Shown: in pieces, positions 14,914 through 21,847 of the stretch | Layout of the letters: each line of letters begins with the position of its first letter | Numbering within the stretch: position 1 is the first letter of the stretch | Source of the DNA: an uncultured Collinsella sp. | Lineage (GTDB): Bacteria > Actinomycetota > Coriobacteriia > Coriobacteriales > Coriobacteriaceae | Assembly: GCA_902493985.1 (NCBI GenBank) | Contig: CABURR010000015.1 | Coordinates: forward strand, 1-39,644 | Direction: 5' to 3' | DNA length: 39,644 nt | Made by a program: the position numbers and the translations under genes | The notes under the pieces: model-generated | What the model was told of the DNA's origin: nothing | The model's database searches: none | Seen by the model: the letters and a program-made list of their open reading frames with translations, nothing else

Positions 14914-16581
14914 TTAGAACAGGCCGGTGATGTTGCCGTCGTTGTCGACGTCGATGTTTTCGGCCGCGGGCACCTTGGGCAGGCCCGGCATGGTCAGAAC
15001 GCTGCCGGTCAGCGCGACCACAAAGTGGGCGCCGGCAGAAACCTTGAGCTCACGCACGGTGATGCGGAAGTTCTCGGGAGCGCCCAGGACCTTGGCGTTG
15101 TCGCTAAAGCTGTACTGCGTCTTGGCGACGCACACCGGCAGGTTGCCAAAGCCGTTCTCGCGCAGCTCGGCGAGCTGGCGCTTGGCGGCCGGCGTAAAGT
15201 CAACGCCGTCGGCGCGGTAGACCTTGGTGGCAACGGCCTCGAGGGCATCAGCGACATCAGCGCCGTCCTCATAGGCAAACTTGAGCTCGCTCGGCTGCTC
15301 AATCAGACGCATGACCTCATCGGCCAGCTCGAGCGCGCCCTCGCCGCCCTTGGCCCAGACCTCGGAAAGCTTAACGTTGACGCCGAGCTTCTGGCACTCG
15401 GACTCGATGAGCGCAAGCTCGGCCTCGGTGTCCGTCGGGAAGCGGTTGATGGCGACCACGCAGGGCAGACCATAAACGTTCTGGATGTTGTCGACATGAC
15501 GCAGCAAGTTGGGCATGCCAGCCTTGAGTGCCTCGAGGTTCTCCTCGTTGAGGTCGGCCTTGGCGACGCCACCGTTGTACTTCAGCGCACGAGCGGTCGC
15601 GACGACCACGACGGCGCTGGGGCGAACGCCCGTCATGCGGCACTTAATGTCGAGGAACTTCTCGGCACCCAGATCGGCACCGAAGCCGGCCTCGGTAATG
15701 GCGACATCGCCAAAGCGCATCGCCATACGCGTGGCCATGATAGAGTTGCAGCCGTGGGCAATGTTGGCGAAGGGGCCGCCGTGGACAAACGCGGGCGTGC
15801 CCTCGAGTGTTTGCACCAAGTTGGGCTTGAGCGCATCCTTAAGCAGCGCAGCCATGGCGCCCTGAGCCTTGAGGTCGCGGGCGCGGACGGGCTCGCCGGC
15901 ATAGCTGTAGCCGACGACGATCTCGCCCAAGCGCTCCTTGAGATCGTTGATGCTCGTGGACAGGCACAGGATTGCCATGACCTCGGAGGCAACGGTGATA
16001 TCGAAGCCGTCCTCGCGCGGCACGCCCTGGGCCTTACCGCCAATGCCGTCGATGACGTGGCGCAGCTGACGGTCGTTCATATCGACGACGCGCTTCCAAG
16101 TGATGCGCTTAACGTCAATACCGAGCTGATTGCCCTGCTGGATGTGGTTGTCGAGCATGGCGGCCAGCAGGTTGTTGGCAGCACCGATGGCATGGAAGTC
16201 ACCGGTAAAGTGCAGGTTGATATCCTCCATGGGGATGACCTGAGCCCAGCCGCCGCCGGCAGCACCGCCCTTAACGCCAAAGACGGGGCCGAGCGAAGGC
16301 TCGCGCAGGGCCACGGCACTCTTGACGCCGCGACGACGCAGGCCATCGGCCAGACCGATGGTCGTGGTGGTCTTGCCCTCGCCCGCAGGCGTTGGGTTGA
16401 TAGCGGTCACGAGGACGAGCTTGGCCTGGTGATCGGTCGGCTCGTTGAGCAGTGAATAGTCAACCTTAGCCTTGTCGAAGCCGTACGGAATCAGGTGCTT
16501 TACGTCGACGCCGGCGTTCTTAGCCACCTCGGTAATGGGCAGCGGCGTGACGGAACGTGCGATTTCGATGTCAGTAGGCAT
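14914..16581 (-). CDS. fhs: formate-tetrahydrofolate ligase
   Basis: A 555-residue enzyme, the usual length for the family, that uses ATP to join formate to tetrahydrofolate, giving 10-formyl-THF. The nucleotide loop PAGEGKTTTT lies at about 67-76, with REPSLGPVFG and GGGWAQVIPMEDINLHFTG shortly after, as in the family. The product feeds the FchA-FolD pair located about 10 kb away, so all enzymes from formate to methylene-THF are in this window. ATG 16581 has AAGGA 6 nt upstream. An extended -10 promoter lies about 40 bp upstream, and a strong terminator follows. It is monocistronic. Confidence 0.97.
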   Translation of the reverse strand: MPTDIEIARSVTPLPITEVAKNAGVDVKHLIPYGFDKAKVDYSLLNEPTDHQAKLVLVTAINPTPAGEGKTTTTIGLADGLRRRGVKSAVALREPSLGPVFGVKGGAAGGGWAQVIPMEDINLHFTGDFHAIGAANNLLAAMLDNHIQQGNQLGIDVKRITWKRVVDMNDRQLRHVIDGIGGKAQGVPREDGFDITVASEVMAILCLSTSINDLKERLGEIVVGYSYAGEPVRARDLKAQGAMAALLKDALKPNLVQTLEGTPAFVHGGPFANIAHGCNSIMATRMAMRFGDVAITEAGFGADLGAEKFLDIKCRMTGVRPSAVVVVATARALKYNGGVAKADLNEENLEALKAGMPNLLRHVDNIQNVYGLPCVVAINRFPTDTEAELALIESECQKLGVNVKLSEVWAKGGEGALELADEVMRLIEQPSELKFAYEDGADVADALEAVATKVYRADGVDFTPAAKRQLAELRENGFGNLPVCVAKTQYSFSDNAKVLGAPENFRITVRELKVSAGAHFVVALTGSVLTMPGLPKVPAAENIDVDNDGNITGLF

Positions 16582-16621
16582 GGGCGGTCCTTTCGTTACC
16601 GAATGAGAAAAAGACCAATTC

Positions 16622-16630
16622 AGCATAGCA
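16622..16630 (-). promoter_or_regulatory. extended -10 promoter of fhs
   Basis: On the minus strand TGCTATGCT is an extended -10 element (TGn plus TATGCT). No strong -35 is seen. A start around 16615 would give a leader of about 35 nt. Confidence 0.5.
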
Positions 16631-16725
16631 CGGGCGCGCAATAGTAAAACACCCGTAACCGATGAATGGCGATATGTTTATCCAATGCTCAGTGATAGCC
16701 TACAGACTAGCCAAAACAAAGCGCC

Positions 16726-17793
16726 CTAAACGGTAGGTTCAATCCCCAGGTGCTCAAAGGTGCGGAGGGTTGCCTGACGGCCCTGCGGCGTACGAATCAT
16801 CAATCCGCACTGCAGCAAATAGGGCTCATAGACATCCTCGAGCGTGCCCGGGTCCTCGCCCACCGCGCTGGCAAGGGTCGTAAGTCCCACGGCACGGCCG
16901 GAGAACGTCTTGGCGAGCGTCTCCAAAATGCGAATATCCATCCAGTCCAGACCGAGTTCGTCGATCTCGAAGAACTCAAGCGCCTGGCGACAGATATCGA
17001 GCTCAATGGGACCGTTGCCGCGCACCTGCGCATAGTCGCGCACGCGCTTGAGCAGGCGGTTGGCAAGACGTGGCGTGCCGCGCGAACGCGAGCCGATCTC
17101 GAGTGCACTGGGATGGTCGATCGTCACGCCCAGGATAGTCGCCGAGCGCGTCACAATCTGCGCGAGCTCCTCGACCGTGTAGTAATCCAGGCGATACGAA
17201 ATGCCAAAGCGGTCGCGCAACGGGCCGGTCAACATGCCTGAGCGGGTCGTTGCCGCTACCAGCGTAAACTTAGGAATATCCAGGCGAATCGAGCGCGCCG
17301 CCGGACCCTTGCCAATCACGATATCGAGGGCAAAGTCCTCCATCGCGGGGTACAGGACCTCCTCGACCGAACGGTTGAGGCGGTGGATCTCGTCGATAAA
17401 CAGCACATCACCCGGCTGCAAGTTAGTAAGGATGGCCGCCAGGTCGCCCGTGCGCGCGATGGCAGGGCCACTCGTGGTCTTGATCTGAGCGCCCAGCTCG
17501 TTGGCGATAACGGTGGCCAGCGTGGTCTTGCCCAGGCCCGGAGGACCCGAGAAAATCACGTGGTCGAGCGTCTCGCCACGGCTCTGCGCCGCTTCGATCA
17601 ACACGCGCAGGCTCTGCTTGATGTGCTCCTGGCCGCAGTAGTCGTCCAGGCGCTGGGGGCGCAAAGTGCGGTCGACATCGAGGTCCTCGGCCGTCAGCTC
17701 CGAGCCCACCATGCGCTCGCCGTGCGCCATGGATGCCGCCGGCGAGTTGCCGGGCGTCGCCCACAGGTCCTGAGAGTCATCGGCTTCCCACAT
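16726..17793 (-). CDS. ruvB: Holliday junction branch-migration ATPase RuvB
   Basis: A 355-residue AAA+ motor that drives branch migration with RuvA. Seen are the core LRPQRLDDYCGQ, Walker A GPPGLGKTT (about 84-92), Walker B FIDEIHRL, sensor and arginine-finger region around SGMLTGPLRDRFG, and the C-terminal winged helix with RTPQGR near the end. The N-terminus is about 20 residues longer than usual and low in complexity. ATG 17793 overlaps the ruvA stop by one base (TGATG), showing translational coupling. It is the last gene of ruvC-ruvA-ruvB. Confidence 0.97.
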   Translation of the reverse strand: MWEADDSQDLWATPGNSPAASMAHGERMVGSELTAEDLDVDRTLRPQRLDDYCGQEHIKQSLRVLIEAAQSRGETLDHVIFSGPPGLGKTTLATVIANELGAQIKTTSGPAIARTGDLAAILTNLQPGDVLFIDEIHRLNRSVEEVLYPAMEDFALDIVIGKGPAARSIRLDIPKFTLVAATTRSGMLTGPLRDRFGISYRLDYYTVEELAQIVTRSATILGVTIDHPSALEIGSRSRGTPRLANRLLKRVRDYAQVRGNGPIELDICRQALEFFEIDELGLDWMDIRILETLAKTFSGRAVGLTTLASAVGEDPGTLEDVYEPYLLQCGLMIRTPQGRQATLRTFEHLGIEPTV

Positions 17794-18413
17794 CACGCAT
17801 CCATTCCAAGTCGCTTAAGCGCCGCGCCGAGCAGATCCTCGACACGCATATTCTGCCCATCATACCCGCTCAGGGCAACATCGGTCTCCTGCGGGCTAAA
17901 GCCCATGGAAAGGAGCGCCGCACGGGCGTCATCGATCGCCGAAGGAGCGGCGGCGGGAACCGGCATCGCAACCTGGCCGGGAATCACGTCGACCGGCACA
18001 AAGCCCTTATCCTTGGCAAAGGTGCTCTTGAGTTCCAGGATCAGGCGCTGAGCTGTCTTTTTGCCCACACCGGGTACCTTGGCCATGCCCTTGTCGTCCT
18101 CGGCCATCACCAGCGAATACAGCTGCCCCACGGTATAGGTGGAAAGCACGGCAAGCGCCAGGCGCGGGCCAACGCCCGAAACGGACACGAGCCGATCGAA
18201 CATCGTGCGCTCATCCTTAGAGGAAAAACCGAAAAGTGTCATGGCGTCCTCGCGCACCTGCATACGCGTGTAGAGGCGGACCTCGCCCCCGGGCGTCGGC
18301 AACGTGGCCGCAGTGCTGCCCGAAATACCGAGCTCAAAGCCAACGCCCGACACATCGACGACAGCAGAGCTCATCGTGGCCTCGACAAGCGTTCCGTGGA
18401 GCTGGGAAATCAT
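17793..18413 (-). CDS. ruvA: Holliday junction-binding protein RuvA
   Basis: A 206-residue protein forming tetramers on four-way junctions and recruiting RuvB. It begins MISQLHGTLVE (OB domain) and contains two helix-hairpin-helix motifs (SVSGVGPRLALAVL and KVPGVGKKTAQRL, about residues 70-130). A linker follows, then the RuvB-binding C-terminal domain (DARAALLSMGFSPQE). ATG 18413 shares one base with the ruvC stop and its own stop overlaps ruvB, so the three genes are translated as a coupled set. Confidence 0.97.
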   Translation of the reverse strand: MISQLHGTLVEATMSSAVVDVSGVGFELGISGSTAATLPTPGGEVRLYTRMQVREDAMTLFGFSSKDERTMFDRLVSVSGVGPRLALAVLSTYTVGQLYSLVMAEDDKGMAKVPGVGKKTAQRLILELKSTFAKDKGFVPVDVIPGQVAMPVPAAAPSAIDDARAALLSMGFSPQETDVALSGYDGQNMRVEDLLGAALKRLGMDA

Positions 18414-18934
18414 CAGTATCCGGTTCCTCTCTGTTGATAGAACTCGCCACCGGTAAGGGCGCGGGTGCGGCTGAGGTTTACGTGGCAGATGGCGCAGGCC
18501 AGGGCATCGGCGGCATGGTCGGGATGCGGGTCGTGGTCGAGCTGTGTGAGCGTGCGTACCATATAGGCGACCTGCCGCTTGTCCGCGGCGCCGGTGCCCA
18601 CCACAGCCTGTTTGATCTGCATGGGCGTGTACTCGCCAATCTCGAGCGCGCATTCCGAAAGCGCTACGAGTGCAGCACCGCGGGCATGCGCCGTAGGGAT
18701 GGCCGAACGAACGTTGGCGCCAAAGTAGATACTCTCGACAGCAGCCGTGTCGGGTCGATAACGCTCGACGACATCCTTAAGGTCACGGGCGATATGCGAC
18801 AGGCGCACCGCGAGCGGACTTCCGGCACTGGTCTCGATGCAGCCATAGGCACGGCAGCGAACCTCGCCGCGCCGCTCCTCGATAATCCCCCAACCCGTAT
18901 GGGCCAAACCGGGGTCGATGCCCAAGATAACCAA
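18413..18934 (-). CDS. ruvC: crossover-junction endodeoxyribonuclease RuvC
   Basis: A 173-residue Holliday junction resolvase. The four acidic catalytic positions are visible: D7 in GIDPG, E67 in VESIYFG, and D139 and D143 in DHAADA. The family always begins a few residues before GIDPG, which places the start at TTG 18934. GAGGGGGGGG lies just upstream, with 5 nt between the G-run and TTG. The frame is open much further upstream, but that stretch is a repeat-rich leader and the family never carries such an extension. It is the first gene of ruvCAB, behind an SOS box. Confidence 0.95.
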   Translation of the reverse strand: MVILGIDPGLAHTGWGIIEERRGEVRCRAYGCIETSAGSPLAVRLSHIARDLKDVVERYRPDTAAVESIYFGANVRSAIPTAHARGAALVALSECALEIGEYTPMQIKQAVVGTGAADKRQVAYMVRTLTQLDHDPHPDHAADALACAICHVNLSRTRALTGGEFYQQRGTGY

Positions 18935-18991
18935 GCCAACCCCCCCCTCGCCACAAGCACAGCGCAAGGCAAAGCCCCGCGCATCATTCAC

Positions 18992-19003
18992 GAACGTCTG
19001 TTC
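18992..19003 (-). promoter_or_regulatory. LexA (SOS) operator of ruvCAB
   Basis: GAACGTCTGTTC is an exact GAAC-N4-GTTC palindrome, the LexA box of Actinobacteria and B. subtilis. It sits immediately after the -10 element on the minus strand, covering the likely start point, 58 bp before the ruvC start codon. Confidence 0.85.
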
Positions 19004-19004
19004 T

Positions 19005-19013
19005 AGAATAACA
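19005..19013 (-). promoter_or_regulatory. extended -10 promoter of ruvCAB
   Basis: TGTTATTCT on the minus strand is TGn plus a TATTCT -10; the overlapping LexA box explains its regulation. A weak TTGCTA -35 lies 19 bp upstream of TATTCT. Confidence 0.55.
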
Positions 19014-19071
19014 CAATAACGACCGCATCTAGCAAGCAAGGTTGAACCATAGGTTGAGCATAAGTCAGCGA

Positions 19072-19211
19072 GCGAGTCCCTGCCGTGGCAAGGTGTCGCG
19101 AAAGAGGAGCGCCGCGTACTTCTGTACGCAAGCGACGGTTTGAGCGGCAGATTGCCCGGCAGGGGCTCGCGCAGCGTCAACTCGTTACGCGGTTTGGCAA
19201 AACCGCGTAAC
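19072..19211. repeat. inverted-repeat cluster upstream of ruvC
   Basis: 19072-19085 (GCGAGTCCCTGCCG) pairs with 19157-19170 at 13 of 14 positions. Inside lies a perfect hairpin GCGTAC-TTCT-GTACGC (19114-19129), and next to it a 12-bp perfect hairpin 19184-19195/19200-19211 (GTTACGCGGTTT arm) close to the stop of the NadE-like gene. None has a T-tail, so these are not ordinary terminators. The whole 18935-19229 gap carries no other gene. Confidence 0.65.
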
Positions 19212-19229
19212 CTTGGTCCCATCCCATAG

Positions 19230-21215
19230 TTAGTTTTGGCTAAAGAACGGGAACTGCCTCGGATCCACCGGCGGATGCGGCATCGGGCCACCCTGGGGAC
19301 TACCTTGCGAGCCGCCCTGACCGCCCATCATCTTATCGATGGCGTCCTGAACTTCGCCCTCGAACTTTTTCATTCCCTCGTGTAAACGACGCTGACCGTC
19401 CTCAGAGCGCAGCTCCTCCATTTGCTCGGGCGAAATACCCAGTAGCTCGCCCAGCACGCCCATCATCTCGTTTCGCACGCGCTCGCTCGTATCCTCGTCA
19501 GCAAAACGGCGCACCTCGGCGCGCGCCAGCGAATCGACCGTCATACGCTCCTTGCCGTTAAGCCCCAGGTCGGACCACGCGAGCATATACGGCCAGGCAC
19601 GCTCGGCAAACGAACGGGCCGAGACGATCGGCGCCATCGGCAACATGCGGCGGGCAGCCTCACCCTGTCGAACGAGCATCAGCAGCAGCGAGCAGGCCTC
19701 AGGCTTGCCAGCGGCCATCGGGATGTCGTCGAAAGATCGATTGCGGTCCACGTGCGCCTCGAGCGCGCCATCGACCTCACCCGGCTCAAGCCCGCCGAGC
19801 AGCTGTGCCGCACGGTCGAGCATATCGACCGGACCGTCGAGCGTCGAGAGCGCCTGCGCCAGCACGCGCTCCATACAATCTTCCACTGCGTTGAGCGTCA
19901 CGAGCTCTTGGGGCACCACGGCAGACGTGCGGTTGCGTACACGCGCCACAAACTCAAGCGTCGACAGGTACACATCGCCAAAGGGCGCAAAGTCGCCCTG
20001 GTAGCCGCCGCAAAGCGCCGGCGCCGCCAGCGCATACTCGGTTTTGGACAGCGGGCTCAGCGCCATCGCACCCAGCTCGAGCGCCGTGTCCTCCAGCATG
20101 AGGCCCAGCGTGCGCGAGCGCAGACGCTCGGCATCGCCCGCCGACACGTCGCGATCGAGCACACGCGCCGCATCCGGTGCATCGCGCTCGACGGTGCGAA
20201 TGTGCAGACGCTCGGCAATGGCGCGGACGGCGGCACAGCGGGCAGCCTCGGCCTCTTCCTGCGCCGGCGTAAAGATACGGTTGCGTCCCAGCACCAGGCC
20301 AATCACATTGCGCGGGCCCAGAGCGTCGACGGCCAGCGCCGCCAGCAGGGACGACGGCAAGTCACCCTCGAGTGCCACCACAGCACGCGAAGCACCGTGG
20401 GCTCGGGCGTTGTCGCGCACGGCGAGCACCAGCGCCTGCCACAGCCACTCCTCGGAACGGAACTCGGGCAGTTCGTGATCTTCCAGGGCATCGAGCATCA
20501 CGCCACGCTGAATCTCCTGAACCAGCAGGCTCTCCTCAAAACACGGTGCCTGGGCCACCACGCGACCGCAGTCGTCGAGCACAAACGAACCGCCGGTATA
20601 CACCGACTCGTCATAGGCACCGACCGGCGCCATGCAGGCAAACCACACGCTGCGCTTGGATGCGATCTTGCGGTAGGTGCCGCTGCGAACGGCGGCAATG
20701 GCGGCAGTCTCGCGGTCGGTCATGTCAAACGCGTTGAATTGGAAATACGCAATGAGGTCAACACCAGTCGGCAGCATCTCGAGTTCGCGGTCCAAGTCAA
20801 AAATCACGGCGATGCGCACGCCGTCCGCGTCGAACACCGGCGGCGCCCAACGTGTGTCGTTGTTCTCGCCACGCTGCAGGGCAATGCTCGAACGCGCCGG
20901 CACCACATGACCGTCCTTGAGCATCATGTAGTCGAGCAGCGGCTGGCCCTCAAACGAAACCGCCGCGGGCACGATGCAGATCATGTCAAGCTCCTGGATA
21001 CGCTCGGCGACACCAGTCAAGCCGGCAAGCATGTCGTGCTCAAAGTCGGCAGCGCCCACCAGGCCACCGGGCACGGCGCCCATAAAGAGCGGAGCCGGAA
21101 CGCACAGCACGCGCGCCCCGCGCTCGCGGGCCAGACGAGCCTGGTCCTCGATGCGGCCGCAAATGCCCTCAATATCACCCAGGCGCATATCGATCTGTGC
21201 AAGCGCGAGCTTCAT
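19230..21215 (-). CDS. degenerate NAD+ synthetase-like protein (nitrilase plus NadE domains, catalytic residues lost)
   Basis: A 661-residue protein laid out like glutamine-dependent NAD+ synthetase. A nitrilase-type domain (1 to about 245, starting MKLALAQIDMRLGDIEG) is followed by a NadE-type domain (about 255-470, with LLAALAVDALGP, KTEYALA and FAPFGDVYLSTLEF). Key residues are gone. The glutaminase Glu is Ala41 (CVPAPLF), the Cys position reads IFDLD (F139), and the Lys region lacks the usual motif. The ATP loop SGGxDSS reads EGDLPSS (283-289). A family-foreign C-terminal extension (about 480-661) ends Gly/Pro/Gln-rich. It is therefore probably a pseudoenzyme with a structural or regulatory role (inference). 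Start ATG 21215 has AAAGGG 7 nt upstream. Confidence 0.85.
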   Translation of the reverse strand: MKLALAQIDMRLGDIEGICGRIEDQARLARERGARVLCVPAPLFMGAVPGGLVGAADFEHDMLAGLTGVAERIQELDMICIVPAAVSFEGQPLLDYMMLKDGHVVPARSSIALQRGENNDTRWAPPVFDADGVRIAVIFDLDRELEMLPTGVDLIAYFQFNAFDMTDRETAAIAAVRSGTYRKIASKRSVWFACMAPVGAYDESVYTGGSFVLDDCGRVVAQAPCFEESLLVQEIQRGVMLDALEDHELPEFRSEEWLWQALVLAVRDNARAHGASRAVVALEGDLPSSLLAALAVDALGPRNVIGLVLGRNRIFTPAQEEAEAARCAAVRAIAERLHIRTVERDAPDAARVLDRDVSAGDAERLRSRTLGLMLEDTALELGAMALSPLSKTEYALAAPALCGGYQGDFAPFGDVYLSTLEFVARVRNRTSAVVPQELVTLNAVEDCMERVLAQALSTLDGPVDMLDRAAQLLGGLEPGEVDGALEAHVDRNRSFDDIPMAAGKPEACSLLLMLVRQGEAARRMLPMAPIVSARSFAERAWPYMLAWSDLGLNGKERMTVDSLARAEVRRFADEDTSERVRNEMMGVLGELLGISPEQMEELRSEDGQRRLHEGMKKFEGEVQDAIDKMMGGQGGSQGSPQGGPMPHPPVDPRQFPFFSQN

Positions 21216-21253
21216 GGCTCAGCCCTTTCCGTCGTAAACCATCGAAATCGTAG

Positions 21254-21286
21254 TAAAAGCGCCGGCCGCATAATGCAGCCGGCGCT
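21254..21286 (-). terminator. terminator of the superoxide reductase gene
   Basis: AGCGCCGGC (21258-21266) pairs with GCCGGCGCT (21278-21286). On the minus strand it is followed by TTTT. It lies 47 bp after the stop. Confidence 0.85.
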
Positions 21287-21332
21287 TGCATGTGCATATG
21301 TTAGCTATGATACCCCGAGCGGGGGCGCGCTC

Positions 21333-21695
21333 CTAGAATGTCGTGGACCACAGCCCGTGCAGGTTGCAGTAGGCATAGACGGTACCGGTCTTGGAGCCGC
21401 CCGCGAAAAACGTCGCGGGTTTCATGCCGGGCTCAAGGTAATGGACCTCTAAGCGGCCCTCGGCCTCAAGGGCGATCCACTCAATGTAATGCTCGGGCAG
21501 GCTGGGGTGCTCGACCGAGCCAACGCGTGCGCGAATCACGTGACCGTCGCGCTCGGTCTCGACAACAGGCACGTGCTTCTCGTGCGCCGCGTCCTCAGTG
21601 TTTGCGGTCAGCTCCGTGCAACCGGCAGAGGTCGCAACGCCGTCGCCAAGGGCGGCGATGAGCTTGCCGTCGGGGTCCTTAAAGAATTTCGCCAT
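21333..21695 (-). CDS. desulfoferrodoxin-type superoxide reductase lacking the rubredoxin-like iron site
   Basis: A 120-residue protein that reduces superoxide to hydrogen peroxide in anaerobes. The catalytic Fe(His)4Cys ligands are present: HEKHVPV (H41), HPSLPEH (H63, H69) and CNLHGLW (C110, H113). In classical desulfoferrodoxin the first 35 residues hold a four-cysteine iron site; here that part is kept in length but has only one cysteine (C26), so the site is lost. ATG 21695 has GGAG 6 nt upstream. It is a single gene with its own terminator. Electron donors would be a separate rubredoxin or similar (inference). Confidence 0.92.
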   Translation of the reverse strand: MAKFFKDPDGKLIAALGDGVATSAGCTELTANTEDAAHEKHVPVVETERDGHVIRARVGSVEHPSLPEHYIEWIALEAEGRLEVHYLEPGMKPATFFAGGSKTGTVYAYCNLHGLWSTTF

Positions 21696-21847
21696 GATGT
21701 TCTCCTTTGCTGATGTGCCGATGTTCTCGATGGTTCTTATGCCCAAAGGCAGGCGAACCATCCACGGCATGGCAAATGAACACATAACGGGCGGAAACGG
21801 TGGGGCGGCGCGTACTATCCGCCTCGGCAACCCCATCCCGCGCGCGG

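Noticed and set aside
18935..19291. A longer RuvC with about 119 extra N-terminal residues
   Set aside because: The extension is absent from the family, crosses the promoter, the LexA box and the inverted repeats, and lacks a ribosome site.
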